64,000 nucleotides of DNA, from NCBI GenBank assembly GCA_029227815.1, contig CP118523.1, positions 2,914,001 to 2,978,000 of the forward strand. Direction: 5' to 3'. A program made the translations under genes and the position numbers. How positions within the stretch are numbered: the first letter of the stretch is position 1; each line of letters begins with the position of its first letter. Shown here piece by piece: positions 1 through 8,001 of the stretch. The notes beneath the pieces were generated by a model. The model was not told where the DNA came from. It saw nothing but the letters and a program-made list of their open reading frames with translations, and made no database searches. This DNA comes from Clostridiaceae bacterium M8S5. Lineage in GTDB: Bacteria; Bacillota; Clostridia; Tissierellales; MCWD3.

Positions 1-2
1 TT

Positions 3-170
3 TTAGTTGATGGATATAAACATCAATTTAGAGCTTTTATAACCTTTAGAGAAGGCTTATCAACAGATAATACTAATGTAATTTACTATGCCGAAAAATT
101 GCTTGATGAAGCTAAAAAGCATATGTCCGATTTTAACAATGAAGTAGAAAAATTGAAAAATCTTAATTAA
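3..170 (+). CDS. 3' end of an unrecognised protein (partial)
   Basis: The frame beginning at base 3 is open from the window edge to a TAA at 168-170 and gives the last 55 residues of a protein. It ends 17 bases before the next gene, which has its own strong ribosome binding site. The tail is hydrophilic and looks helical (a Lys/Glu/Asp/Asn-rich stretch, last residues KLKNLN). No domain can be recognised in so short a piece. Its orientation and spacing suggest co-transcription with the two downstream genes. The coding assignment rests only on the open frame and its position. Confidence 0.5.
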   Translation, partial: LVDGYKHQFRAFITFREGLSTDNTNVIYYAEKLLDEAKKHMSDFNNEVEKLKNLN

Positions 171-187
171 CAAAGGGGGGCTTATTT

Positions 188-1396
188 ATGACAGTAAAAT
201 TGTTTCTTGAAAATCCGTATATTAAACAAATCAAAGCAAATGTGGTTGATATAAAACACGAAGATGATAAATGCACTGTAGAACTTGACAAAACACTATT
301 TTATCCACATATGTGTGGTGGACAACCTAGGGATAAAGGCAGTATTGATAATGTTAAAGTTATAGATGTAATCAAGGAAAATGAAAAAATAATACATATA
401 CTTGATAAAAGCATATACAATAAAGAAGTCTCTTTGTCCATTGATTGGCAAACTAGATTTGATCATATGCAACAACATACTGGCCAACACATACTTTCAG
501 CATGCTTTAAAAAGTTGTACAACGTAGATACTGTAGGTTTTCACTTAGGTAGCACCTACACTTATATTGATGTAACTATGCATAACATCTCAGCTCAAGT
601 TATTAAGAAAATAGAAAAGCTTGCTAACGAGGTAATATACTCTAATCTTCCTGTTAAAAACTTCGTTGTTCAAAAAGACATGTTAAAAGATATCCCGATC
701 AGAAAAGAACCTATTGTAGACAAAGATATAAGAATTATTGAGATTGAAAGTATAGACTGCACTCCATGCGCTGGAACACATGTAAAAAATACTGGTGAAG
801 TCGGAATTATTAAAATTAGAAAATGGGAGAACTATAAAGGAAATACTAGAATAGAGTTTGCTTGTGGTCAAAGGGCGTTGCTTGATTATGATAACAAAAA
901 CACTCAAATCAATAATATATCCAACTTGCTATCTGTGAAAGATACAGAATGCCAACAAGGCGTAGAAAATATTTTAAGAAATATGAATGAATATAATAAG
1001 CAAATCATAACTTTAAAAAAAGAAATTGCAGTTTATAATAAGCAAGCATTACTAAGCGCTAAACAAGCTTATAATAATGTAAATATTATAAAGCATATAT
1101 TTAATGATGAAGACATTAATTTTAATGTACTTAGAAAAATTAGCCATGATATTATTAGTAATAATGAAAACTATGTTATAATAGTTGCTATAAAGTCTAC
1201 CCATAAATGCCAGTTAATCATTGCCACTAGTGAAAATATTAGTTTAAGTGCTAAAGATATATTCTCTAGTGTTATTAGCATCATTGATGGAAAAGGTGGT
1301 GGCAACAATACTCTAGCACAGGGTGGTGGCACTAAGGTTGATAATTTGAGCCATTGTCTTTATATGGCTGAATCAATGATTAAAGAAATATTATAG
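188..1396 (+). CDS. Alanyl-tRNA editing protein, AlaX type with DHHA1 domain
   Basis: A free-standing editing enzyme that would hydrolyse mischarged Ser-tRNA(Ala) or Gly-tRNA(Ala) in the cytoplasm. The N-terminal part matches the second additional domain of AlaRS: a zinc site is formed by HTGQH (His97, His101) and by CTPCAGTH (Cys194, His198). The C-terminal third, after a helical linker around residues 250-290, ends in a glycine-rich DHHA1-like segment (GKGGGNN...GGG). At 402 residues it fits the long AlaX class. The start is supported by a GGGGGG ribosome binding site 7 bases upstream. The gene lies 14 bases ahead of psd, so the two are probably co-transcribed. No aminoacylation core is present, so it is not an AlaRS fragment. 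Confidence 0.9.
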   Translation: MTVKLFLENPYIKQIKANVVDIKHEDDKCTVELDKTLFYPHMCGGQPRDKGSIDNVKVIDVIKENEKIIHILDKSIYNKEVSLSIDWQTRFDHMQQHTGQHILSACFKKLYNVDTVGFHLGSTYTYIDVTMHNISAQVIKKIEKLANEVIYSNLPVKNFVVQKDMLKDIPIRKEPIVDKDIRIIEIESIDCTPCAGTHVKNTGEVGIIKIRKWENYKGNTRIEFACGQRALLDYDNKNTQINNISNLLSVKDTECQQGVENILRNMNEYNKQIITLKKEIAVYNKQALLSAKQAYNNVNIIKHIFNDEDINFNVLRKISHDIISNNENYVIIVAIKSTHKCQLIIATSENISLSAKDIFSSVISIIDGKGGGNNTLAQGGGTKVDNLSHCLYMAESMIKEIL

Positions 1397-1410
1397 AAAA
1401 GAGGATTAAA

Positions 1411-2304
1411 ATGGCTATATACTATAGAAACAGAAATAGTAATAAAACTATAGAGGAAAAAGTAGCAGGTGTGAAGTATCTAAAATGGCTATCTGATTCA
1501 TACTGCGGAAAGCTAACACTCAAATTTTTAATAAGAAAAAAACTTTTTTCTGTCCTTTATGGTAAACTACAAGACTCTAAATATAGTAAACGAAAAATCA
1601 AAGATTTCGTAGATAATTTTGGTATAGATATGAGTGAAGCTCTAAGAGAAAATATAAACGATTATAAGCATTTCAATGATTTCTTTACTAGAAAACTAAA
1701 AAAAGAAAGCAGAAAGATAGATGCTAGTAGCAATGTACTTGTATCTCCTGCTGACAGTAAGGTGTTTGCTTATGAAAACATAGACATAAATAATTTAATA
1801 CAAGTAAAAGGATCTTATTATAGCCTTTATGAACTATTAGGTAATGATAAAAAGCAGGCTGAAAAGTATAATAATGGATCATTGTTTATATTTAGATTAT
1901 GTCCGACCGATTACCATCGTTTTCACTTTCCTGATAGCGGTAGAATAAGCAAAGTAAAAAAAATTAGCGGAGAATATTATTCTGTTAATCCTATTAGCTT
2001 ATCAAGTATCCCTAAGGTTTATTGCTCTAATAAAAGACATATCTCTACTCTAGACTCTGATAATTTTAAAGATATATGTATCATTGAAGTTGGAGCTACT
2101 TGCGTCGGAACAATCGAGCAAACTTACACAAAAGAAATTGTTGGCAAAGGCGATGAAAAAGGTTATTTTAAATTCGGTGGTTCAACTGTGATAATGTTAT
2201 TAGAGGAAAATGTCATAAAAATAGATGATGATTTAATTCAAAACACTAATGAAGGAATTGAAACCAGTGTATTTATGGGTGAAAAGATAGGAATGAAAGT
2301 ATAG
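1411..2304 (+). CDS. psd: Phosphatidylserine decarboxylase
   Basis: Pyruvoyl-dependent enzyme that converts phosphatidylserine to phosphatidylethanolamine at the membrane. The 297-residue protein shows the family hallmarks: the VSPADS segment (Asp115), the TDYHRFHFP histidine motif (His169, His172) and the self-cleavage site FGGST (Gly257-Ser258) near the C-terminus. Ser258 should become the pyruvoyl group after autoproteolysis. The GGST form, rather than LGST, and the length fit the bacterial type found in clostridia. An AGAGGA ribosome binding site precedes the ATG. pssA is not in the window. An IS200-type element begins about 15 bases after the stop codon. Confidence 0.93.
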   Translation: MAIYYRNRNSNKTIEEKVAGVKYLKWLSDSYCGKLTLKFLIRKKLFSVLYGKLQDSKYSKRKIKDFVDNFGIDMSEALRENINDYKHFNDFFTRKLKKESRKIDASSNVLVSPADSKVFAYENIDINNLIQVKGSYYSLYELLGNDKKQAEKYNNGSLFIFRLCPTDYHRFHFPDSGRISKVKKISGEYYSVNPISLSSIPKVYCSNKRHISTLDSDNFKDICIIEVGATCVGTIEQTYTKEIVGKGDEKGYFKFGGSTVIMLLEENVIKIDDDLIQNTNEGIETSVFMGEKIGMKV

Positions 2305-2318
2305 TTCTAAATGTATCA

Positions 2319-2343
2319 AAACCACCCGTAAAACGGGTGGTTT
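2319..2343. repeat. Hairpin at the right (3') end of the IS200-type element
   Basis: An inverted repeat AAACCACCCG / CGGGTGGTTT with a 5-base loop. It mirrors the hairpin at 3020-3040 on the other side of tnpA and is read as the right-end recognition hairpin of the transposon. Confidence 0.7.
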
Positions 2344-2451
2344 GCTCAGCCCTATAAGGGCATGGTGCTTGCTGTGTCTTAAGACACTCTGAATAGTCAG
2401 CCAACCGCTGCGTTTTTTCACACCCACCCCTTAAGGGGTTATTAGCTTTCT

Positions 2452-2919
2452 TTACTTCTTATATTTTATCCCTGTGAATGGGTCAATGTATTCTTTCATA
2501 CTTATTTGATCATACGCTATATCTTCTTGTATTTGATTTCTTATATATTCTTCTATTATTTTTTTATTTCTTCCTACTGTATTCACAAAATATCCTTTAC
2601 ACCAAAATCTTCTGTTTCCATATCTATATTTTAGTTGTGCATGTCTATCAAATATCATTAAACTACTTTTTCCCTTTAAATACCCCATGAACGAAGATAT
2701 ACTTAGCTTCGGTGATATTGATGCTAACAGATGTATATGGTCTTTACACGCTTCTGCTTCTATAATTTCTACTCCTTTATATTCACACAGTTTTCTTATT
2801 ATTTTTCCTATGTCCTCTTTTAATTTTCCATATACTATTTGTCTTCTATATTTTGGCGCAAACACTATATGATATTTACGATTCCACTTTGTATGTGCTA
2901 AACTATTATTGTCCTTCAT
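2452..2919 (-). CDS. tnpA: IS200/IS605-family transposase TnpA (Y1 HUH enzyme)
   Basis: A single-strand transposase that cuts and rejoins the hairpin ends of its element. The 155-residue protein carries the HUH metal site (KDHIHLL, His61 and His63) and the catalytic tyrosine helix EEYIRNQ with Tyr125 and Gln129. The motif RFWCKGYFVNTVG is typical of the family. The length is full and no frameshift is seen, so the copy may be active. It starts at an ATG after a GGAG-type ribosome binding site (AGGAGT at about 2927-2932, plus-strand complement). It is not followed by a tnpB. The flanking hairpins fit its expected substrates. Confidence 0.93.
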   Translation of the reverse strand: MKDNNSLAHTKWNRKYHIVFAPKYRRQIVYGKLKEDIGKIIRKLCEYKGVEIIEAEACKDHIHLLASISPKLSISSFMGYLKGKSSLMIFDRHAQLKYRYGNRRFWCKGYFVNTVGRNKKIIEEYIRNQIQEDIAYDQISMKEYIDPFTGIKYKK

Positions 2920-3019
2920 TAGGACTCCTCCCTTGTTGTTATTTTTGTCGGTTGGCTAGACCTGACTTTATTATAACATCAAGGGAGTTTTTTATTTTTC
3001 ATCGCTAAAGCTCTTTTGA

Positions 3020-3040
3020 ACCACCCGCTTAGCGGGTGGT
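3020..3040. repeat. Hairpin at the left (5') end of the IS200-type element
   Basis: A perfect inverted repeat ACCACCCGCT / AGCGGGTGGT around one base, upstream of tnpA. Its stem is shared with the hairpin at 2319-2343, as expected for the paired ends of an IS200-type element. Confidence 0.7.
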
Positions 3041-3061
3041 ATTCATATAAAACTAATAAAA

Positions 3062-3083
3062 AACAGGGTCATTTGACCCTGTT
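3062..3083 (-). terminator. Rho-independent terminator of the YtrA-type ABC operon
   Basis: The stem ACAGGGTCA / TGACCCTGT, read on the minus strand, is followed by TTTTTTA. It lies a few bases downstream of the stop codon at 3089. Confidence 0.85.
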
Positions 3084-3088
3084 CCCAT

Positions 3089-3760
3089 TTACAAATCTCT
3101 CGTCTTATATAAAACTTGCGAAAGTATCATTGATATAATATACAATATTATTACTCCTAATACTGATAATAATGATATTTGATTGGCGTTGTACTTACTA
3201 AATGTCTTACCAAGCCAATTTGCAAAATTAGTACCTTTAACAAAACTTTCTATAATAGCTGGACTCATAATTATAATTAATGTTATTAACGAATTAATTA
3301 ATTGTAATTTTTTGCCTCCAAATCTGAAATAAAATGGATAATATAGTGAAAAGTAAACCATAATTAACATTAAACTTATTAGTACACTCCATCCATTACA
3401 AGCTTGCCCCTCTATTGTATATAAATTATATGCCTCAATAACGAATACAGTTAAATTTGATACTACTAAAGCAATTCCTCCAATCAAAATTGTAGTTAAT
3501 ACTGTCGAAATGTATTTAGATATCACCACATCCTCCTTTTTGACCGGTAAACTACTAAAATATACTTCTGAGTTATTTTTATCATCATAACTATTTATCC
3601 AATACATACTTAAATATGTCAAATAGAATATCACCACAGGATAAATTAATATAGCTTTTTCAAATAGTGAAATTATCGGAATTCCTATCATAATTAAAAG
3701 TGGTATTAATTTTCTAATACATCTTATTAAAAATATATCTCTCATCAATAATCTAATCAT
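3089..3760 (-). CDS. ABC transporter permease, ABC-2 type (second subunit)
   Basis: A 223-residue hydrophobic protein with about six predicted membrane segments. A short cytoplasmic stretch near residues 50-75 (YWINSYDDKNNSEVYFSSLPV) is characteristic of small ABC-2 permeases, where an SLP sequence follows a D-x-K-N element. It is the last gene of a four-gene minus-strand operon: GntR regulator, ATPase, permease, permease. It shares the operon and the same SLP motif with the preceding permease, so the pair probably forms a heterodimeric channel driven by the ATPase at 4433-5287. The substrate is unknown. YtrA-type operons respond to cell-wall-active antibiotics in other Firmicutes, which is only an analogy here. 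Confidence 0.8.
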   Translation of the reverse strand: MIRLLMRDIFLIRCIRKLIPLLIMIGIPIISLFEKAILIYPVVIFYLTYLSMYWINSYDDKNNSEVYFSSLPVKKEDVVISKYISTVLTTILIGGIALVVSNLTVFVIEAYNLYTIEGQACNGWSVLISLMLIMVYFSLYYPFYFRFGGKKLQLINSLITLIIIMSPAIIESFVKGTNFANWLGKTFSKYNANQISLLSVLGVIILYIISMILSQVLYKTRDL

Positions 3761-3779
3761 ATTGCATCAACTCCAGACC

Positions 3780-4427
3780 CTAAAAATTTTTATTGCTGTA
3801 TATTCTTGCGGAAATAATGTAAGATATACATAGCATAGCTAGCAATATAGCTGGAATAACTGTATATAAAATACTTTCACTAATAACCAATTTAGTTAGT
3901 ATTGCGTCAATTAATGCTTTATTGGAGAAAAAAATAAATATTAAAACAAAAGACATTATCCATATAATTTTTGCTTTTTTATATCCTAACTTAAAAAACA
4001 AAGGGAACATAACACTTGACACTATTATAGGTATGCCTAATATTATAACAAAAGTTCTCAAATCTATTAATTCAAGTGGATTCATGGATACCTCCATCAG
4101 ATTTAGAACCCCTAACAACTGAATAACAGCAAATGAAGATATAAGTGCTAAAACAAGAAAAATAATTACTCCTACATATCTTGATTTAACAAAATCTCTT
4201 CTTGTTATAGGTAGTGAATTCATTATAATTTCAACTTTACTCATATCATCATATATAAACGATGTTGATATAAATGTTAAAGCTATCACAAAAAATATTA
4301 TTGGTATAAAATCAGTACCTTTTGTTTTAGCAAATACTAAACTCAGTAAAAATACAGATACAAGAGTCGTCAATATATTTCTCTTGGAAAATACTACTCT
4401 GATATCTCTCATTATTAAATTAAACAT
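3780..4427 (-). CDS. ABC transporter permease, ABC-2 type (first subunit)
   Basis: A 215-residue membrane protein with about six hydrophobic segments. It has the same architecture as the next gene: after two N-terminal membrane segments comes a cytoplasmic DDMSKVEIIMNSLPITRRD element, which resembles the NSLP motif of ABC2_membrane-type permeases. It lies 5 bases after the ATPase gene and 19 bases before the second permease gene, so coupled translation is likely. No ATPase or substrate-binding domain is present. It is inferred to be a half-channel of an exporter. Confidence 0.8.
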   Translation of the reverse strand: MFNLIMRDIRVVFSKRNILTTLVSVFLLSLVFAKTKGTDFIPIIFFVIALTFISTSFIYDDMSKVEIIMNSLPITRRDFVKSRYVGVIIFLVLALISSFAVIQLLGVLNLMEVSMNPLELIDLRTFVIILGIPIIVSSVMFPLFFKLGYKKAKIIWIMSFVLIFIFFSNKALIDAILTKLVISESILYTVIPAILLAMLCISYIISARIYSNKNF

Positions 4428-4432
4428 ACTTA

Positions 4433-5287
4433 TTACCCCCTAACAGTGTAAACCATTATATCCTCTAATGTTGCCTTTTCTATTACTGCATGGTTTCTAT
4501 ATAATTTTTTTATTTTTTCGCTATTTGTCAATGCCTCAAACCCATATGAATTTTTCCTTAGTCCAATAAAGTGACCCTTACTCTCTTCATTTATTAGCTC
4601 TAGACCACCTTTTATGATTGAATACTTTTCAAATATCTCTTCTTTTGACTCTGAAAACACTATTTGCCCTTTATTTATAAACGTTATATAGTCAGCTATT
4701 TTGTCTAAATCTGTTGTTATGTGTGTAGAGAAGAATATTGCTTTATTCTCATCTTCAATTAGTTCATATAATATATCAAGTATTTCACTTCTAAACACTG
4801 GGTCTAGACCTGCTGTTGGCTCATCCATGATTATGAGCTGTGCGTTATGTGATAATGCCACTGCAAGCGAAAACTTCATCTTCATTCCTTTAGATAGCTC
4901 TTTTATTCTTTTATCTCTATCTAAGTTAAACTGTAATAGATATCTATCAAATGCTTTATCATCCCACTCTTTATAAAATGGCGCTATGATTTTCTTCATT
5001 TGAGATATTTTTAAATCATCATAAAAATAGTTCTCATCATAGACAAAACCTATACGTTGCTTTACTTCTCGCTCGTATTTTATATTATCCTTACCAAAAA
5101 TATTAATCTGACCACTATTTTTCTTTAATAAGTTCATTATTAGCTTTATAGTTGTACTCTTACCTGCTCCATTAGGTCCAATAAAACCCATTATATATCC
5201 TTTTTTCACAGTAAAACTGATGTTATCTAGTTTGAATTTATCGTAATCTTTACTTAAGTTTTTAATTTCTAAAATATTTTCGTTCAT
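4433..5287 (-). CDS. ABC transporter ATP-binding protein (exporter type)
   Basis: The 284-residue ATPase powers the permease pair encoded just downstream. Walker A is GPNGAGKST (residues 37-45). The signature LSKGM lies near residue 135, Walker B with its catalytic glutamate is IIMDEPTAGLDP, and the switch histidine is in FSTH. The last 70 residues form the extra C-terminal tail seen in Ytr/Bcr-like ATPases. A ribosome binding site AGGAGGG lies just before the ATG. The gene begins 11 bases after the GntR gene. The substrate cannot be inferred from the ATPase. Confidence 0.9.
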   Translation of the reverse strand: MNENILEIKNLSKDYDKFKLDNISFTVKKGYIMGFIGPNGAGKSTTIKLIMNLLKKNSGQINIFGKDNIKYEREVKQRIGFVYDENYFYDDLKISQMKKIIAPFYKEWDDKAFDRYLLQFNLDRDKRIKELSKGMKMKFSLAVALSHNAQLIIMDEPTAGLDPVFRSEILDILYELIEDENKAIFFSTHITTDLDKIADYITFINKGQIVFSESKEEIFEKYSIIKGGLELINEESKGHFIGLRKNSYGFEALTNSEKIKKLYRNHAVIEKATLEDIMVYTVRG

Positions 5288-5298
5288 GTTATACCCTC

Positions 5299-5673
5299 CT
5301 AAATATCTTCAAATAAAATTGTAAGCATATCTATTAATTCTTGTAATGAAATCCCTAGCATTTTGCTTTCATTAACTGCTTCAGACAGTTTATCTTCTAT
5401 AATTTTCATCTTTCTTTCTTTGAGTAACTCTTTGTTCTGAGGTGCTACGAATGATCCCTTTCCTCTTACTGTTTCTATAAATCCCTCTCTTTCTAATATC
5501 TCATAAGCTCTCTTGGTTGTTATGACACTTATTTGAAGCTCCCTTGAAAGCTTTCTGATTGATGGCAGAGCATCGCCTTCTTCTAAATCATTTTGCAAAA
5601 TTAAAGTCTTGATTTGGTCAACTATTTGCTCATATATAGGTTGACTTGATGAGTTGGAAATTATTATTCTCAT
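5299..5673 (-). CDS. GntR-family repressor, YtrA subfamily
   Basis: The 124-residue protein has the N-terminal GntR winged helix-turn-helix (PIYEQIVDQIKTLI... LPSIRKLSRELQ...TTKRAYEILEREGFIETVRGKGSFVA) and only a short C-terminal helical part of about 45 residues. This is the YtrA layout, with no effector domain of the FadR or HutC type. It is the first gene of the operon and probably represses its own promoter: an 11-bp inverted repeat overlaps the -10 region upstream. Two other genes in the window (45760-46134 and 48599-48967) belong to the same subfamily and have comparable operators. Confidence 0.9.
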   Translation of the reverse strand: MRIIISNSSSQPIYEQIVDQIKTLILQNDLEEGDALPSIRKLSRELQISVITTKRAYEILEREGFIETVRGKGSFVAPQNKELLKERKMKIIEDKLSEAVNESKMLGISLQELIDMLTILFEDI

Positions 5674-5710
5674 AATTCACCTCATTTCATGAAATCACAC
5701 TGTGTATTTC

Positions 5711-5767
5711 GTATATACTGTATATATATTATATGAACAGTATATACACACTATTACTTTTTGTCAA
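5711..5767 (-). promoter_or_regulatory. Promoter and operator of the YtrA-type ABC operon
   Basis: Read on the minus strand, TTGACA (complement at 5762-5767) and TATACT (complement at 5739-5744) are separated by exactly 17 bases. The inverted repeat GTATATACTGT (5711-5721) / ACAGTATATAC (5737-5747) overlaps the -10 box and the start region, which suits repression by the GntR protein encoded directly downstream. The boxes and repeat are seen directly. Binding is inferred. Confidence 0.75.
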
Positions 5768-5781
5768 TACTTTTTTAATAA

Positions 5782-5809
5782 AAATAACACCTATGCTAAG
5801 GTGTTATTT
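5782..5809 (-). terminator. Terminator after the acetyltransferase pair
   Basis: The stem AAATAACACCT / AGGTGTTATTT has a short loop and, read on the minus strand, is followed by a T-rich run. It lies about 30 bases after the stop codon at 5839. Confidence 0.75.
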
Positions 5810-5838
5810 AACGGTGTATTTAAATGTTAGTATATAAC

Positions 5839-6378
5839 CTATTTCTTTTCCAGATCAAGTCCCATAAAAACACAACTGTAGTATTTTCCATTGCTAAAAT
5901 TTTCTTTTGTTAATATTCCTTCCTCTACAAAACCCATTTTCTTATACAACCTTATTCCTCTAGCATTGTCTTCTCTAACTCTCAGGTTTATTTTGGTTAT
6001 ACCATTTGCTTTTGCCCACACTATCAAATAATTTATAAGATGCGTACCTATTGACAGACCCCAGCTTTCTTTGTCTATCATTATACCTAGCTCTCCTACG
6101 TGCTTAGTCTTTTTACTATTATTGCTTCTAAAATTGAGCATACCAATTATCTTTGAATTTATTTCTGCAACTATATATAGTAGATTGTCTCTTTTGCTGA
6201 ATCTTTCCAGCATGTTTTGCAGCTCTTTCACCGATAATGAATATTCATCTTTACCAAAAGGCAAAAAGTCCGTTTGCCCTCCCCCTTTATTTAATAACTC
6301 AATTAATTCTTTAGCATCTTCTAAAGTGGCATTTCTTATTATTAGTTCACTCCCATTTTTGAGATTATATTTATCCAT
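5839..6378 (-). CDS. GNAT-family N-acetyltransferase (second of a tandem pair)
   Basis: The 179-residue protein has the GNAT fold: IRNATLEDAKELIELLN at the N-terminus, then the core ELGIMIDKESWGLSIGTHL, where the acetyl-CoA loop is degenerate (GLSIGT in place of Q/RxxGxG/A). The C-terminal NLRVREDNARGIRLYKKMGF is the classical RimJ/RimL-like ending with N-x-x-x-x-x-LY. It is a close paralogue of the upstream gene (6400-6939), with 21 bases between them, so the pair arose by tandem duplication. The acetyl acceptor is unknown. Small-molecule or ribosomal N-terminal substrates are both possible. Confidence 0.85.
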   Translation of the reverse strand: MDKYNLKNGSELIIRNATLEDAKELIELLNKGGGQTDFLPFGKDEYSLSVKELQNMLERFSKRDNLLYIVAEINSKIIGMLNFRSNNSKKTKHVGELGIMIDKESWGLSIGTHLINYLIVWAKANGITKINLRVREDNARGIRLYKKMGFVEEGILTKENFSNGKYYSCVFMGLDLEKK

Positions 6379-6399
6379 AATTTCTCCCCTTATATTGAT

Positions 6400-6939
6400 T
6401 TAATCTATTGCTATACCCATAGCAATACTACTATAAAAACTTCCTTCCATGTAAAAATCTCTAGTTATTACACCTTCTTTTACAAAGCCTATTTTTTCGT
6501 ATAACTTTATTGCTCTTTTATTGTCCTCTCTTACTCTTAAATTTATCTTTCTAATATCATTTTGTTTTGCCCATTGTATCATATAAACGATTAAATATTT
6601 ACCTACCTGCATACCCCAGTATTTTTTATCTACACTTATCCCAAATTCTCCAGTATGCTTAATTCTTTCTCTGTAACCTGCAGCAAAGCTTAAATTTGCT
6701 ATTATTTCTCCCTTTACTTTTCCTACTACGAATAACTTATTGCTAGATTTGTTACTCTCTTTAATCATATTTTTTTCTTTCTCTTCTGTAATACCAAATT
6801 CACCTTCTCCAAAAGTCAGATAATCTGACTGACCTGCAACTTTATTTACGTAATCAATTAATGCTTTTGCATCATCCTCAGTTGCTTTACTTAGAACTAA
6901 AACATCTCCATTTTTTAATTTAATTTCCAAGCGTCTCAC
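6400..6939 (-). CDS. GNAT-family N-acetyltransferase (first of a tandem pair)
   Basis: 179 residues, the same length as its neighbour, and it aligns with that neighbour along the whole protein: shared KLKNGD..L..ATEDDAKALIDYVN, GEFGISVDKKYWGMQVGKYL and NLRVREDNKRAIKLYEKIGF. The acetyl-CoA loop reads GMQVGK, close to the Q/RxxGxG/A consensus. The gene lies 8 bases downstream of the VanW gene and may be expressed with it. The substrate is unknown. Its specificity probably differs from its paralogue, because residues in the middle third have diverged. Confidence 0.85.
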   Translation of the reverse strand: MRRLEIKLKNGDVLVLSKATEDDAKALIDYVNKVAGQSDYLTFGEGEFGITEEKEKNMIKESNKSSNKLFVVGKVKGEIIANLSFAAGYRERIKHTGEFGISVDKKYWGMQVGKYLIVYMIQWAKQNDIRKINLRVREDNKRAIKLYEKIGFVKEGVITRDFYMEGSFYSSIAMGIAID

Positions 6940-6947
6940 CTCATTTT

Positions 6948-7769
6948 TTATTCTTCACATTGTTTACATGTCAGCAAAGGCTCGTACATCATGAGCGCAT
7001 GATTTTCTGCTACGTACTCGTCACCTACTACACTACCTTGAAGGTTGTACACTCTTCTGTTAATTAGGTTATGTCTAACATAGCCTCCCCACACTTCGTG
7101 CGTTATCTTATGCTCTTTTTCATATACCTCATATCTCTTTGTAGGTTCATGTGTACTGTGCCAGCTTCCTTCTAGATATTTGTCTGTTACTTCTAATTTA
7201 AGTTGAAATGCTACTGGTGTATCATTGTATATCTGCAAGTCTCTATAGTTATATACGCATGTCGCACCAGAACCAAAAGGTTGTGTTCTTTTTGTATCCG
7301 GAAATACATCGTAGCTATGTCTATATCTTTCCACTACTTTTAGAGGTGTATGAAGCGTCATGAAGTATATCAAATTAGACAGTTGGCACAATCCTCCTCC
7401 TGTACCAGTTGTATATTTACCATACTTTAAAAACATTCCATCAACATACCCTTTTTTCTTTGTAGGTTTTCCTATAATCCTCCAATATGAAAGTGTCTGC
7501 CCTGGGTATACGATTATACCACTGAGTTTCTTGGTTGCTATTTTTAAGTTAATTACTTTGTTTTCTTGTACCCACATATCTACATCTTTAAGTTTTCTAT
7601 AAAGTGGTGTTTTATGGGTATAATGAGTATAGCTAAGCAAGTCTTTTGATTTCACTCTTGCAAACTTTTTATGTGATAATAGCCATTTAATGTATCTTTT
7701 ATATGTATAATAATTTTTACCTAAAAATATTCTAAAACTGCTTCTGTTTTTTGGTTTATATGAATGCAA
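6948..7769 (-). CDS. VanW family protein
   Basis: The 273-residue protein holds the VanW domain: YPGQTLSYWRIIGKPTKKKGY...TTGTGGGLCQLSNLIYFMTLHTPL, followed by ERYRHSYDVFPD. VanW occurs in some vancomycin-resistance clusters and in many Firmicutes without them. Its biochemical role is not established. No signal peptide is evident; the N-terminus is basic (KPKNRSSFRIFLGKN). It ends with LTCKQCEE, where a CxxC could bind metal. No vanHAX genes are present, so a role in glycopeptide resistance is not implied. The ATG follows an AGAGGTG ribosome binding site. Confidence 0.85.
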   Translation of the reverse strand: MHSYKPKNRSSFRIFLGKNYYTYKRYIKWLLSHKKFARVKSKDLLSYTHYTHKTPLYRKLKDVDMWVQENKVINLKIATKKLSGIIVYPGQTLSYWRIIGKPTKKKGYVDGMFLKYGKYTTGTGGGLCQLSNLIYFMTLHTPLKVVERYRHSYDVFPDTKRTQPFGSGATCVYNYRDLQIYNDTPVAFQLKLEVTDKYLEGSWHSTHEPTKRYEVYEKEHKITHEVWGGYVRHNLINRRVYNLQGSVVGDEYVAENHALMMYEPLLTCKQCEE

Positions 7770-7803
7770 GATTAATCACCTCTTTTCTATAATTTTAAAA
7801 AAA

Positions 7804-7994
7804 AGAGCCTACTTTAGAGACTCTTGATTGATGACAAAGTCATCAGGATTGCAGACTTTAGTAAAAGTTCAATTTCATGCGTGTTAAAATTGAGTAGCGG
7901 AGCTTACTTAGAGGTAAGTGAGCAACGGAAATTTTAACACGGGCGCAGAAATTGGGCTTTTGTCTACGGTCTGAGAGTCTACTTGAGAGACTCT
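7804..7994. repeat. Palindromic terminator-associated repeat, copy A
   Basis: A core of about 149 bases (7825-7972) is flanked by two near-identical 21-base hairpins: 7804-7824 (AGAGCCT/AGACTCT) and 7974-7994 (AGAGTCT/AGACTCT), which differ at three positions. The core folds back on itself through nested inverted repeats: CAGACT ends, GAAATTG/CAATTTC, TTAAAATT/AATTTTAA and GCTTACTTAG/TAAGTGAGC. It also carries a small TGATGAC/GTCATCA hairpin. The same core occurs at 29582-29731 and 43111-43261 in the opposite orientation. The outer hairpins act as terminators for the gene at 8002-8607. No open frame is present. Confidence 0.85.
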
Positions 7995-8001
7995 TTTTTA
8001 T

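Larger units (their letters stand above)
2319..3041 (-). mobile_element. IS200-type insertion sequence carrying tnpA only
   Basis: The tnpA gene on the minus strand is flanked by two imperfect hairpins with the same stem (ACCACCCG / CGGGTGGT), one at each end. Such subterminal hairpins are the recognition sites of HUH-type TnpA in the IS200/IS605 family. No tnpB is present, so this is the IS200 subgroup layout. Further internal secondary structure occurs on the 3' side: a CCCCTTAAGGGG palindrome near 2427-2438 and the word AGCCAACCG near 2399, which recurs inverted near 2949 beside the other end. Exact cleavage sites lie a few bases outside the hairpins and cannot be fixed from one copy. Confidence 0.8.

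Noticed and set aside
2478..2872. Open frames on the plus strand across the transposase gene
   Set aside because: They are antisense to tnpA, lack ribosome binding sites and have no family features.
6948..7769. Vancomycin resistance cluster because of VanW
   Set aside because: No vanH, vanA/B, vanX or vanRS genes are adjacent; VanW proteins are common outside such clusters.
7804..7994. CRISPR array or spacer-repeat structure
   Set aside because: The repeats are dispersed, long and palindromic, not regularly spaced; no cas genes are present anywhere in the window.
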